From positions 1,860,001 to 1,924,000 of the forward strand of contig CP104100.1 in NCBI GenBank assembly GCA_025163595.1: DNA of 64,000 nucleotides, read 5' to 3'. Below the pieces are notes generated by a model. The model worked only from the letters and a program-made list of their open reading frames with translations, made no database searches and was not told the DNA's origin. Of the stretch, positions 56,311 through 64,000 are shown piece after piece (positions within the stretch are counted from its first letter, which is position 1; every line of letters begins with the position of its first letter). The stretch comes from Phaeobacter sp. G2. Lineage in GTDB: Bacteria > Pseudomonadota > Alphaproteobacteria > Rhodobacterales > Rhodobacteraceae. The position numbers and the translations under genes are program-made.

Positions 56311-56340
56311 TCTCACGTGCAAAACCTGTGGCTCAACAAG

Positions 56341-56367
56341 GGACGTCGCGCTGTGCGGCGTCCTTTT
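56341..56367 (+). terminator. Terminator after the glcB-glcG-like pair
   Basis: GGACGTCGC 56341-56349 / GCGGCGTCC 56355-56363, 9 bp with one G-U, loop GCTGT, followed by T4. Confidence 0.8.
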
Positions 56368-56554
56368 GATTCTCAGGCTTGATTTTTCGGCGCAGGTGTT
56401 GTTTCCGATCTGCCCTGTTTTGCCGCAGATCCCCCGATGACGCTACGACGTGCAGAATTGAACAGTAACCTGCGCGCAATCCGGTCGCTTGTGTGGTTGC
56501 GGGATCCCGGGGGAGGCCTTAGCCTTGCTATGTTTTAACACATTCGGAGTCCCC

Positions 56555-57337
56555 ATGGCGCGTCCCAAAGTTGGCATTATCGGCAATTCCTATCTGCTCA
56601 ACGATCAATATCCGGCACATGCTGGCGGCACCATGAATTCTGAGGCCGTGGCCGAGGTTGCTGGCTGTATGCCGCTGCTGATCCCCTCGGACCCGCGGTT
56701 CCTGTCGGTCGAGGAGCTGTTGCATAGCTTTGACGGGTTTTTGCTCACCGGGGGGCGGCCCAATGTGCACCCAAATGAATATGGCGAGGCAGAGACAGAG
56801 GCCCACGGGGCTTTTGACCGGGCGCGGGATGCCATTGTGCTGCCTTTGGTGCGGGCCTGCGTTGAGCGCGGCCAGCCCTTTCTGGGGATCTGCCGGGGCT
56901 TTCAGGAGGTCAATGTGGCCATGGGCGGCACGCTCTACCCTGAGATCCGCGACCTGCCGGGGCGAATGAACCACCGCATGCCCCCCGATGGCACCCTGGA
57001 AGAAAAATTCGCCCTGCGCCACCCGGTGAAGATGACCAGCGGTGGTGTCTTCAATGATGTCTTTGGCGCAGATGAGGTGATGACCAACAGCCTGCACGGC
57101 CAGGGCATCAAAACCCCGGGGGCGCGCATCGTGATTGACGGCTATGCCCCCGATGGCACGCCTGAGGCGATCTATGTTCAGGATGCACCGGGCTTTACCC
57201 TGGCGGTGCAGTGGCACCCGGAGTGGGACGCCAACAATGATCCGGTCTCGCGCCCGCTGTTCCAGGCCTTTGGCGCAGCGGTCCATGCCTGGGCCAATGG
57301 CACCCCTGCGGCTGGCGAACTACTGGAAACAGGTTAA
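56555..57337 (+). CDS. Class I glutamine-amidotransferase-like hydrolase (peptidase C26, PuuD-like)
   Basis: 260 residues. Nucleophile elbow GICRGFQ with Cys113, plus HPEW with His221 and Glu223, complete the catalytic triad. The LLTGGRPNVHP and NSLHGQGI segments match the gamma-glutamyl-gamma-aminobutyrate hydrolase group. The likely reaction is hydrolysis of a gamma-glutamyl amide, as in PuuD of putrescine breakdown, but no other put/puu gene is near. ATG at 56555 has GGAG 6 nt upstream and starts directly before the first strand. Confidence 0.88.
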   Translation: MARPKVGIIGNSYLLNDQYPAHAGGTMNSEAVAEVAGCMPLLIPSDPRFLSVEELLHSFDGFLLTGGRPNVHPNEYGEAETEAHGAFDRARDAIVLPLVRACVERGQPFLGICRGFQEVNVAMGGTLYPEIRDLPGRMNHRMPPDGTLEEKFALRHPVKMTSGGVFNDVFGADEVMTNSLHGQGIKTPGARIVIDGYAPDGTPEAIYVQDAPGFTLAVQWHPEWDANNDPVSRPLFQAFGAAVHAWANGTPAAGELLETG

Positions 57338-57550
57338 AAGTCCTGCCATCACAACGGTGATTTCGGGCTTGTTGGTTGCGCGACTGCGAAGGCAGCTCTG
57401 CGGGAACAGGCCTGTGGTTTCTGGTGCGTCAGTTGAAGTCAGAAATGCGCGCCAGTGAGGGTAGGGGGGCTTTCCCTTAAATGACTGATATAAATTAACT
57501 TTTATTCGATTTTGGGCGGGGCTTGAGCTGGCCTGGATCGCGCAGCGTTT

Positions 57551-57603
57551 CCAGATCCCCCCACCAGTGTTTAGCTCACTGGTGGGGTGTTGGGGGGATC
57601 TGG
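57551..57603. repeat. Large nested palindrome
   Basis: Outer arms CCAGATCCCCCC 57551-57562 and GGGGGGATCTGG 57592-57603 pair over 12 bp. An inner stem CCCCACCAGTG 57559-57569 / CACTGGTGGGG 57577-57587 competes with or sits inside it. It lies between convergent genes (C26 hydrolase and the molybdoenzyme subunit, whose stop is at 57624). A likely bidirectional terminator, though without T-run. Confidence 0.7.
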
Positions 57604-57623
57604 CAGCGTCTTGTTCGGGCTAC

Positions 57624-59861
57624 CTACAAAAGGCTGAACTGTTTGTTCAGGGGCAGTTCCCGCGCGCGTTTCCCTGTCAGGTCAAACAGCGCATTGGTCA
57701 GGGCCGGTGCCGCTGGCGGGGTGCCGGGCTCGCCAGCGCCGCCCATGTGTTTTTGCTGCTGCAAAACCGCCACCTCGACCGAGGGCATGCTGGGCATGCG
57801 CATGGCGTCGTAATCGGGGAAGTTCTCCTGTTCTACCGCGCCATTGTCAAAGGTGATCTCGCCAAAACAGGCCGCCGACAGCCCATAGGCGAGGCCACTG
57901 AACAGCTGTGCTTCGGTGTTTTGCGGGTCCACCACCAGGCCAAGGTCGGCGGCAATCCAGGCCTTGGTGATGGCAATATCGCCGTCGCGATCGGCCACTT
58001 CGATGACCTGCGCAACCGGGGTTCCAAAGCTGTAGGCCAGGGCGACGCCCCGACCGATGCCTGCGGGAGTTGTGCCAGTCCAGCCGGACATATCGCGCAC
58101 AGTTTCCAGGACTTTGGCGGCGGGCTCCCATTCGGCACGGGCCAGCTCCAGGCGGAACTCCAGCGGGTCGCGGCCGGCCTTATGGGCCATCTCATCAATA
58201 ATACTGTCAGAAAAGAACCCGTTGAACGACGCCGCCACCGAGCGCCAGAACCCCACCGGGATCATCGGCTTGGCGATATAGCCCTCGACACGAAAGTTCG
58301 GGATCGCCAGGGGCTGGTTAAAGGCTGCGTCCACATGGCCCTTGTCCGGGCCGGACATTGGCAGGCCCAGCATCCGCCCGGCACCCTCCTGGGTGGTGGA
58401 CTGGGCTGCGATCTTGCCATGCACCATCACGGCTTTGCCATCCTTGACGGCGGCGCGGTAGCGGCCAATGGCTCCGGGGCGGTAATAGTCGTGGCGCATA
58501 TCTTCTTCGCGCGACCAGGTGAGTTGCACCGGCGTGCCTTTCAGCTGTTGGGCAATCTGCACGGCGCGGTTGGTGTAATCCACCTCAATGCGGCGACCAA
58601 AGCCGCCGCCCAGAAAGGTGGTATTGACGGTCACGGCCTCAGGGTCCAACCCGGTGAGCGCGGCGGCAGCTTTTTGCACCACCGTTGGCCCCTGATTGGG
58701 GGCCCAGATCTCCAGCGCATCCCCGGTGTACAGCGCCGTGGCGTTCATCGGTTCCATGGTGGCATGGGCCAGATAGGGCAGGCGATATTCGGCCTCGATC
58801 AGCTCAGCCCCGTCAGGCAGGCTGTCCACGTCGCCGTCATCGCGCATGGTTGAATTGGCGGAGCCGTCAAAGGCGGCTTCAATCTCGGCAAAAATCGCAT
58901 CGGTGGTTTTGGGGTAGGTTGCAGGCTCCCAGTCCACCTCAATAGCCTCAACCGCCTGTTGTGCCAGCCAGGTATTGCTGCCCACAACGGCCACCGCATC
59001 GCCAAGATCCAGGATCTGCTCGACACCTGCCATGTCCTTGGCGGTCGAGGCATCAAAGCCGCGCATACCAGCGCCAAAATGTGGGTTCTGTTTGATGGCG
59101 GCGAATTTCATGCCTTCAATGCGGGTATCCACACCAAAACCAGCGGTGCCGGTGACCTTGGCAGTCATATCAATGCGCGGCACGGGCTTGCCGATGTATT
59201 TCCACTGGGCTGCGGGGCGTAGCTCGGGCTCTTGCGGCTCAAGAGCGGCGGCCTCTGTGGCCAGTTCAGCATAGGAGAGTTTTACATCGCCCGGCGCCAG
59301 AACATATCCGTTCTCGGTTTCCAGCAGGGCGCGAGCCACGCCAAGCCGTTTCGCGGCCGCCTCTTTCAGGGTTTCGCGGGCGCTCGCACCAGCCAGCCGC
59401 ATACGGGTAAAGCCATCTTTCATCGAGGAGGAGCCACCCGTGACCTGCAGGTCGAGAAATTTGGAGAAATTCCCGACGATCTGCCCCAATGAATGCTGAA
59501 AATCGCTGGCGTTATAGCCGCGCCCGGGCAGGGCCTCGGCCATCATGGCGCTGTTGTAATAGGCCTTGGCGGCGGGGCCATGGATCACATTGACCTGTGC
59601 TGGGTCTACATCCAGCTCCTCGGCGATCAGCGCAGCCCATGAGCTGCGCACGCCCTGGCCCATCTCAGCCCGGGGCGCGATCAGGGTGACGCCGGACTGG
59701 TCAACAAAGACAAAGGGGTTCAGCACTGCCTTGCCTTCACCCGGCTCCAGCGGGTTAGGGGCGGGCTGGTGGTATTTATAGGTGCCAAAGGCAACCCCGC
59801 CCAGAATGGCGGCAGAGCCGACGAGGAAGCTGCGGCGGGCGATTTTTTTCAAGCTGGCCAT
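57624..59861 (-). CDS. Molybdopterin-binding subunit of an isoquinoline/aldehyde oxidoreductase-like dehydrogenase
   Basis: Large subunit of a xanthine-dehydrogenase-superfamily enzyme (IorB type) that hydroxylates or oxidises an aldehyde or N-heterocycle. A Tat signal (KKIARRSFLVGSAAI, about residues 5-27) implies folded export to the periplasm, probably with the small subunit carried along. Cofactor segments: EMGQGVRSSWAALIAEELDVD, FLGGGFGRRIEVDY and a late GGAGEPGTPPAAPAL. 745 residues. It follows the 2Fe-2S subunit by 4 bp. No FAD subunit or cytochrome subunit is in the window. Substrate unknown. Confidence 0.9.
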   Translation of the reverse strand: MASLKKIARRSFLVGSAAILGGVAFGTYKYHQPAPNPLEPGEGKAVLNPFVFVDQSGVTLIAPRAEMGQGVRSSWAALIAEELDVDPAQVNVIHGPAAKAYYNSAMMAEALPGRGYNASDFQHSLGQIVGNFSKFLDLQVTGGSSSMKDGFTRMRLAGASARETLKEAAAKRLGVARALLETENGYVLAPGDVKLSYAELATEAAALEPQEPELRPAAQWKYIGKPVPRIDMTAKVTGTAGFGVDTRIEGMKFAAIKQNPHFGAGMRGFDASTAKDMAGVEQILDLGDAVAVVGSNTWLAQQAVEAIEVDWEPATYPKTTDAIFAEIEAAFDGSANSTMRDDGDVDSLPDGAELIEAEYRLPYLAHATMEPMNATALYTGDALEIWAPNQGPTVVQKAAAALTGLDPEAVTVNTTFLGGGFGRRIEVDYTNRAVQIAQQLKGTPVQLTWSREEDMRHDYYRPGAIGRYRAAVKDGKAVMVHGKIAAQSTTQEGAGRMLGLPMSGPDKGHVDAAFNQPLAIPNFRVEGYIAKPMIPVGFWRSVAASFNGFFSDSIIDEMAHKAGRDPLEFRLELARAEWEPAAKVLETVRDMSGWTGTTPAGIGRGVALAYSFGTPVAQVIEVADRDGDIAITKAWIAADLGLVVDPQNTEAQLFSGLAYGLSAACFGEITFDNGAVEQENFPDYDAMRMPSMPSVEVAVLQQQKHMGGAGEPGTPPAAPALTNALFDLTGKRARELPLNKQFSLL

Positions 59862-59865
59862 GAGA

Positions 59866-60330
59866 TCAGGCCTCCTGCATCATTTTGGCGGCGGAATGGA
59901 TGGCGGCGCGGATACGCGGGTAGGTGCCACAGCGGCACAGGTTGCCCTGCATTGCCTCGTCGATATCGGCGTCGCTGGGGCTGGGGTTTTCTGCCAGCAG
60001 GCTCGCGGCCTGCATGATCTGGCCGGACTGGCAGTAGCCACATTGTGCCACCTGATGCGCCACCCAGGCCTGCTGGATCTTGGCCATGTTGTCTGGGCTG
60101 CCAAGTCCCTCGATTGTGGTCACCTCCCCCTCGACATCGCCAAGGCTCAGCTGGCAGGAGCGCATCGCCTCGCCGTCCACCTGCACGGTGCAGGCACCAC
60201 AGGCGGCCACGCCGCAGCCAAATTTTGTCCCCGTCAGGCCGATCTCGTCGCGCAGCACCCAGAGCAGAGGCACATCATCGGGCAGATCCACCTCATGGGT
60301 CTTGCCATTGATACGGAGCGTTTTTGACAT
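59866..60330 (-). CDS. (2Fe-2S)-binding small subunit of the molybdoenzyme (IorA-like)
   Basis: 154 residues with two clusters' ligands: plant-type ferredoxin site Cys39, Cys44, Cys47, Cys59 ([13 protein letters not shown]), and the helical second site Cys97, Cys100, Cys132, Cys134 (CGYCQSG, CRCG). It passes electrons from the molybdenum site of the partner. ATG at 60330 has AAAGAGG about 8 nt upstream; an in-frame start at 60381 is less likely. It forms an operon with the large subunit and is divergent from a TetR gene. Confidence 0.93.
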   Translation of the reverse strand: MSKTLRINGKTHEVDLPDDVPLLWVLRDEIGLTGTKFGCGVAACGACTVQVDGEAMRSCQLSLGDVEGEVTTIEGLGSPDNMAKIQQAWVAHQVAQCGYCQSGQIMQAASLLAENPSPSDADIDEAMQGNLCRCGTYPRIRAAIHSAAKMMQEA

Positions 60331-60374
60331 GGGACTGGCCTCTTTGCTGGGTCCGGGAGCTGGGGTTGGTATTT

Positions 60375-60434
60375 CTGACAAAATGCATGAAATGTGTCAG
60401 GCTGTCAATTGACAAAAACCTGTAAAACTGTCAG
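60375..60434. promoter_or_regulatory. Cluster of TGTCA/TGACA operator half-sites
   Basis: Perfect palindrome TGTCAATTGACA at 60403-60414, inverted arms CTGACA 60375-60380 / TGTCAG 60395-60400, and CTGTCAG at 60428-60434. The palindrome contains TTGACA on both strands, a potential -35 for each divergent gene. The pattern fits a TetR operator controlling both sides. Confidence 0.55.
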
Positions 60435-60444
60435 AAGCGAGTCT

Positions 60445-61041
60445 ATGACGTTTTCAGCCCCCGATACCAAGACAGACACCAAGACACAGGCCATCCTTGC
60501 CGCCGCCTGGGCAGGCTTTTCCGCCTATGGGTTTCGCAAAACCTCAATGGATGACATAGCCCGGGGAGCCGGCATGTCACGCCCGGCGCTCTACCTTCAT
60601 TTCAAAAACAAAGAGGCCATCTTTCGTAGCCTTGTTGAAAGCTACTATGCCGAGGCCGCGCGCGAGGTTGCGACGGCCCTGAAAGCGGAGGGGGACCTGG
60701 CGCAGCGTTTGGCGCGTGCCTTTGCAGCCCATGGCGGCGAGACGATGGAAGCGATGATGTCTTCGGCACATGGGATGGAGCTGTTTGAGGCCACCCTGAA
60801 TGTGGCTGGTGATATGATCGAGGAAGGCGAAGCGCAGTTGCAGGGCATTTATGCCCAGTGGCTGCAGGAGGAAGCTGCGCGGGGGGTAGTTGTCCTGACG
60901 GCTGATGCGGATGCCCTGGGGCGTTTGTTCTGCGCCTGTCTCAAAGGGATCAAACACACCGCACAAAGCTACGATGGCTATCGTGTCGGTGTGGCCAATT
61001 ATGCGGCACTGTGCGCCCAAGCCCTGACCCCCGCAGGCTGA
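60445..61041 (+). CDS. TetR/AcrR family transcriptional regulator
   Basis: 198 residues. N-terminal helix-turn-helix (about residues 18-60) with FRKTSMDDIARGAGMSRPALYLHFKNKEAIF, followed by a helical ligand-binding domain. Divergent from the molybdoenzyme genes with a palindrome cluster between, so it probably represses that operon until a substrate-related ligand binds. ATG at 60445 leaves 14 polar residues before the HTH. The frame could extend to 60394 but that would cover the operator. RBS is weak. Confidence 0.9.
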   Translation: MTFSAPDTKTDTKTQAILAAAWAGFSAYGFRKTSMDDIARGAGMSRPALYLHFKNKEAIFRSLVESYYAEAAREVATALKAEGDLAQRLARAFAAHGGETMEAMMSSAHGMELFEATLNVAGDMIEEGEAQLQGIYAQWLQEEAARGVVVLTADADALGRLFCACLKGIKHTAQSYDGYRVGVANYAALCAQALTPAG

Positions 61042-61101
61042 AGGGGGAGGGGGCCGGCAAACTGAGTTCCCTGTTGCTCCAGCACTGAGGTACAGCGTAT
61101 T

Positions 61102-61188
61102 GCGCTGACGCGCCGCGCGTCAGCGCGGCGCCGGGCCCAACGGGATCCGACATCTGTGATGTCGCGAGACGGGCGGGAGCCCCCCGCC
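61102..61188 (+). repeat. Palindromic two-hairpin repeat element, copy 4
   Basis: Stem GCGCTGACGCG 61102-61112 / CGCGTCAGCGC 61116-61126, then CGGGCCCAACGG, stem CGACATC 61148-61154 / GATGTCG 61158-61164 with TGT loop, and GGCGGGAGCCCCCC at 61172-61185. Same order, loop and end box as copy 3 (36836). It lies in the gap between the TetR gene and kynA, convergent genes. Confidence 0.75.
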
Positions 61189-61249
61189 TTTGTTTTGCCA
61201 GCCACCGTATTGCCAGCCTCTGTGCAGCTAAGCTCAGTTTTACCTGCGG

Positions 61250-62107
61250 TTACAGCGTGGTGCGCAGGTGCCAAAGCTCGGGGAACAGCTCTACCTCCAG
61301 CATCCGTTTGAGGTAGTTGACCCCGCCGGTGCCGCCGGTGCCGCGTTTAAAGCCAATGACCCGCTCCACCGTGGTCACGTGATTGAACCGCCAGCGGCGG
61401 AAATAGTCTTCAAAATCCACCAGTTTCTCGGCCAATTCATAAAGCTCCCAATGGTCCTCGGGGGCGCGGTAGACCTCGGACCAGGCGGCCTCTACCGCTT
61501 CGCTGGCCTGATAGGCCTCTGATAGGTCACGATTGATCACTGTGTCAGGCAGGGCGAAACGTGCATGCAGCGCCCGCAACGCCACATCATAGAGCGACGG
61601 CTGTGCCAGTTCGGCCTCCAGCAGCGCCACCAGATCAGGGCGGTGGGCATGGGGCTTCAGCATCGCCTTGTTGCGGTTGCCCAGCATGAACTCGATCAGC
61701 CGGTACTGATGCGACTGAAAACCAGAGCTTTGCCCCAGGGCATCGCGAAAGGCGGTGTAATCCGAGGGCGTCATGGTGCGCAGCACATCCCAGGCAGAGT
61801 TCAGCTGCTCAAAAATCCGCGCCACCCGCGCCAGCATCTTGAACGCCTGTCGCGCTTCGCCCTTGATCAGCCGCGCGCGCGCCGCCTGCAGCTCGTGAAT
61901 GGCCAGCCGCATCCACAGTTCGGATGTTTGGTGCTGGATGATGAACAGCATTTCATCATGGGTGTCGCTCCAGGGTTTCTGGGCAGTCAGCAACATATCC
62001 AGTGACAGGTAGTCACCATAGGACATACGGCCGTCAAAATCCATCTGGGCGCCGTCATCGGCGGGGTTGAAGGGGCAGCCCTGGGGCGTGGTCTTGGAAT
62101 CGCTCAT
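61250..62107 (-). CDS. kynA: Tryptophan 2,3-dioxygenase
   Basis: Haem enzyme opening the indole ring of L-tryptophan to N-formylkynurenine. Substrate/catalytic His59 in [12 protein letters not shown] and proximal haem ligand His243 in [13 protein letters not shown], with [12 protein letters not shown] behind it. 285 residues. GGAGGA lies about 6 nt before the ATG at 62107; upstream in-frame codons are therefore not used. It is the last of the kynU-kynA run on the minus strand. A formamidase (kynB) is not in view and may lie outside. Confidence 0.96.
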   Translation of the reverse strand: MSDSKTTPQGCPFNPADDGAQMDFDGRMSYGDYLSLDMLLTAQKPWSDTHDEMLFIIQHQTSELWMRLAIHELQAARARLIKGEARQAFKMLARVARIFEQLNSAWDVLRTMTPSDYTAFRDALGQSSGFQSHQYRLIEFMLGNRNKAMLKPHAHRPDLVALLEAELAQPSLYDVALRALHARFALPDTVINRDLSEAYQASEAVEAAWSEVYRAPEDHWELYELAEKLVDFEDYFRRWRFNHVTTVERVIGFKRGTGGTGGVNYLKRMLEVELFPELWHLRTTL

Positions 62108-62139
62108 GGGATTCCTCCTTTTCCAAATTGAAGTATAGC

Positions 62140-62256
62140 TCAGGAAAGGGATAAAATCCGTTTGTTCAGGGTGCCGCATTGGGCCAGGCGACGCCACAGC
62201 GCCACCCAGCCAAAGGGCCGGCACAGGGGCAGCGCTTTGGTGCCGGGCAGGTTCAT
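62140..62256 (-). CDS. Candidate 38-residue protein between kynU and kynA
   Basis: ATG at 62256-62254 overlaps the kynU stop (TGATGA), a coupling arrangement, and the frame runs 38 codons to a TGA at 62140, 32 nt before kynA. The product is basic with Trp and Cys ([12 protein letters not shown]). No ribosome-binding site of its own. It could be a true small protein, a translation-coupling leader for kynA, or chance. Confidence 0.3.
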   Translation of the reverse strand: MNLPGTKALPLCRPFGWVALWRRLAQCGTLNKRILSLS

Positions 62257-63449
62257 CAGGTCACGGCCGCGCGGATTTTATATTCGGGTTTGTCCCACAG
62301 CCGGTTGTTCATCACATCGGCAATGATCGCCACCGCGCCATCGACATCGCCCTCATCAATATACAGCGGGGTAAAGCCAAAGCGCATGATATCCGGCGCC
62401 CGGAAATCGCCAATGACGCCACGGGCAATCAGCGCCTGCATGGCCGCGTAACCATCTTCAAAGGCAAAGGAGACCTGGCTGCCACGGGCCGCACCGTCGC
62501 GCGGCGAGGCCAGGGTCAGCTCGGGGCAGGTCGCCTCAATCCCGGCAATAAAGCGATCGCACAGCGCGATCGAGCGCGCCCGCAGCGCCTGCATATCCAC
62601 CTGATCCCAGATATCCATCGAGGCCCCAAGGGCGGCCAGCTGGATCATCGGCGGGGTGCCAACGCGCATGCGTTCAATGCCGTTGCCGGGGCGATAGTCG
62701 AGATCAAAGGCAAAAGGCGCCTCATGCCCCAGCCAGCCCGACAGGGCCGGGCGGGCGCTGTCCACATGGCGCGGCGCGACATAGATAAAGGCCGGGCCTC
62801 CGGGGCCAGAGTTGAGGTATTTATAGGTGCAGCCGACGGCAAAATCCGCGTTGCACCCGGCCAGATCCACCGGCAATGCCCCGGCGGAATGGGCCAGATC
62901 CCAAACCGTCACCACGCCCTGTGCATGGGCCAGCTCGGTCAGGGCTTTCATGTCGTGTTTGCGTCCGGTGCGATAGTCCACCTCGGTGAGCATCAGGACA
63001 GCAATTTCGTCGGTGATGTTTTCTGCCACGTCCTCGGGGTTCACCACCCGCAGCTCATAGTCTTCGCCCAGGGATTTCAGCAGGCCCTGCACGATATAAA
63101 GATCCGAAGGGAAGTTGCCATTGTCTGACAGCACCACCCGGCGGTCGGGGGTCATCTCCAGGGCAGAGGCAACCGCCTGGTAGACCTTGATTGACAGGGT
63201 GTCGCCCATCATCACATGGCCCGGCTCGGCGCCGATCAACCGTCCGATGCGATCGCCAATGGCACCGGGTTGCTGCATCCAGCCGGCCTTGTTCCAGCCG
63301 GTGATCAGCATCTTGCCCCATTCATCCTCGATCATCGCCGAGACGCGATCCTTGGTGGCCTTGGGCAGCGGGCCCAAAGAGTTGCCATCGAGGTAGATCA
63401 TTCCCTCGGGCAGGTCGAACATCGCCTTGGTGGCAGCAAAATCAGTCAT
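62256..63449 (-). CDS. kynU: Kynureninase
   Basis: PLP enzyme cleaving kynurenine to anthranilate and alanine. PLP-binding lysine Lys210 in [14 protein letters not shown], Asp in [10 protein letters not shown], and [16 protein letters not shown] start ([14 protein letters not shown]). 397 residues. First of the kyn pair; its stop overlaps the small frame downstream. The YjbR-type gene is 124 bp upstream on the same strand. Together with kynA it gives anthranilate from tryptophan. Confidence 0.96.
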   Translation of the reverse strand: MTDFAATKAMFDLPEGMIYLDGNSLGPLPKATKDRVSAMIEDEWGKMLITGWNKAGWMQQPGAIGDRIGRLIGAEPGHVMMGDTLSIKVYQAVASALEMTPDRRVVLSDNGNFPSDLYIVQGLLKSLGEDYELRVVNPEDVAENITDEIAVLMLTEVDYRTGRKHDMKALTELAHAQGVVTVWDLAHSAGALPVDLAGCNADFAVGCTYKYLNSGPGGPAFIYVAPRHVDSARPALSGWLGHEAPFAFDLDYRPGNGIERMRVGTPPMIQLAALGASMDIWDQVDMQALRARSIALCDRFIAGIEATCPELTLASPRDGAARGSQVSFAFEDGYAAMQALIARGVIGDFRAPDIMRFGFTPLYIDEGDVDGAVAIIADVMNNRLWDKPEYKIRAAVT

Positions 63450-63573
63450 CGGGGCCTCGCTGGATCGTGAAGTATTTCAAGCTTAAAGCTTTTGTATTTC
63501 GTATCCGATCCGATCTGGTCTGTCCAGTGTCTCTTGCAGGGGGAATGCCAGGAACAGGGCCAGGAACTGGGTG

Positions 63574-63948
63574 TCAGGCCTTTGGCGCGGGGTCTGGAAT
63601 GCCCAGTGCGGTTCTTTTCTTCTTGGACAGGCCTGCGGTGACCATCTGATAGGACAGGGTGATACAGTCGCGCAGCTCTTCCTCGCTGAGACCATCTTTG
63701 GCAAATTGTTGCAGCCATTTCATCCCACGCGAGGCCAGATAGGGAGCAGGGCGCACACCGGGGCGTTCCTGCAGCACCTCAAAAGCGATCTCTCCGGCCT
63801 TGAAGGTAAAGGCGTCGTCGCCATCGGCCCAGCCGCAGACGGCAAAGAGCTTGCCGCCTGCTTTCCAAACGTCGGAATTGCCCCATTGCACCACATGCTC
63901 CGCTGCGGGAAAGGTGGCGCAGAACTGGTTGAACTCCGCCCTGTTCAT
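63574..63948 (-). CDS. MmcQ/YjbR family protein
   Basis: 124 residues of the YjbR/CyaY-like double-wing fold: FPAAEHVVQWGNSDVWKAGGKLFAV, AFTFKAGEIAFEVLQERPG, PAPYLASRGMKWLQ, and a helical end with LRDCITLSYQMVTAGLSKK. Biochemical function unknown, probably DNA-binding-like or chaperone-like. ATG at 63948 has GAGG 8 nt upstream. It starts 13 nt after the stop of an SDR gene, so likely in that transcript. Confidence 0.88.
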   Translation of the reverse strand: MNRAEFNQFCATFPAAEHVVQWGNSDVWKAGGKLFAVCGWADGDDAFTFKAGEIAFEVLQERPGVRPAPYLASRGMKWLQQFAKDGLSEEELRDCITLSYQMVTAGLSKKKRTALGIPDPAPKA

Positions 63949-63961
63949 CTTGTCAGCCTCA

Positions 63962-64000
63962 TCAGGTCTGCCCACCTGCGATTTCGATGGTCTGGCCGTT
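63962..64000 (-). CDS. C-terminal end of a short-chain dehydrogenase/reductase (cut by window edge)
   Basis: The last 12 codons before a TGA at 63964-63962 read NGQTIEIAGGQT, the usual C-terminal strand of SDR enzymes (G-Q-T/x-hydrophobic-x-x-x-G-G). The rest lies beyond the right edge. Substrate unknown. It is upstream of, and probably co-transcribed with, the YjbR-type gene. Confidence 0.65.
   Translation of the reverse strand, partial: NGQTIEIAGGQT

Noticed and set aside
1..64000. tRNA genes, insertion sequences, phage or CRISPR loci
   Set aside because: No T-arm/acceptor pattern, transposase, integrase or repeat-spacer array was seen on either strand.

Overview
The window is a chromosomal segment of an alphaproteobacterium, most likely a marine Rhodobacteraceae/Roseobacter-clade member. 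The evidence is the Rhodobacterales-type division and cell-wall cluster with DUF2484 genes between murC and murB, a DUF1127 (CcaF1-like) gene followed by CCUCCUCCC-loop stem-loops, the cobS-cobT pair beside a J-domain gene and bolA, and GC-rich coding sequence with long, palindrome-rich intergenic gaps. No tRNA, rRNA, insertion sequence, phage gene or CRISPR array was seen, and most genes are core genes.

Layout. 1-835 is the 3' end of a UvrD/PcrA helicase gene, followed by strong hairpins. 1508-1920 (minus strand) is a DUF1127 gene with a four-hairpin CcsR/cuckoo-type small-RNA array that ends in its own terminator. 2247-3365 is the Fe-S carrier gene mrp/apbC. 3366-4233 is a long non-coding region with TGGGN arrays (candidate MraZ sites), two DnaA-box-like sequences and a perfect TTAA-N7-TTAA (CtrA-type) site. 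4234-31697 is the dcw cluster and its usual companions: mraZ, rsmH, ftsL, ftsI, murE, murF, mraY, murD, [flavoprotein on the minus strand], ftsW, murG, murC, [APC permease and three small membrane proteins], murB, ddl, ftsQ, ftsA, ftsZ, lpxC, bamD, recN. 31807-36518 holds a ClC channel, a possible small protein, a DUF427 protein and aminopeptidase P. 37005-41849 holds cobT, cobS, a J-domain protein, bolA and a DUF4177-type protein. 42006-53388 holds pepT, a sulfotransferase-like gene, gatB, tex, a conserved-looking unknown, a small membrane protein and pepN. 53674-57337 holds malate synthase G, a GlcG-like protein and a C26-type amidotransferase. 57624-61041 is a two-subunit molybdenum/2Fe-2S dehydrogenase with a divergent TetR regulator. 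61250-64000 is a tryptophan-to-kynurenine pathway operon (kynU, kynA) with a YjbR-type protein and the tail of an SDR gene.

How the genes work together. The dcw genes make lipid-II precursors (MurB-F, Ddl, MraY, MurG) and build the septal machine (FtsL, I, W, Q, A, Z). LpxC and BamD connect this to outer-membrane synthesis. Many genes overlap by 4 bp, which points to translational coupling, while palindromic repeats or long leaders mark likely transcriptional breaks before murD, ddl, ftsZ and lpxC. The most distinctive non-coding features are the CcsR-type RNA array, the control region upstream of mraZ, and a family of two-hairpin palindromic repeats ending in a GGCGGGAGCCCCCC-like box, found at least four times.
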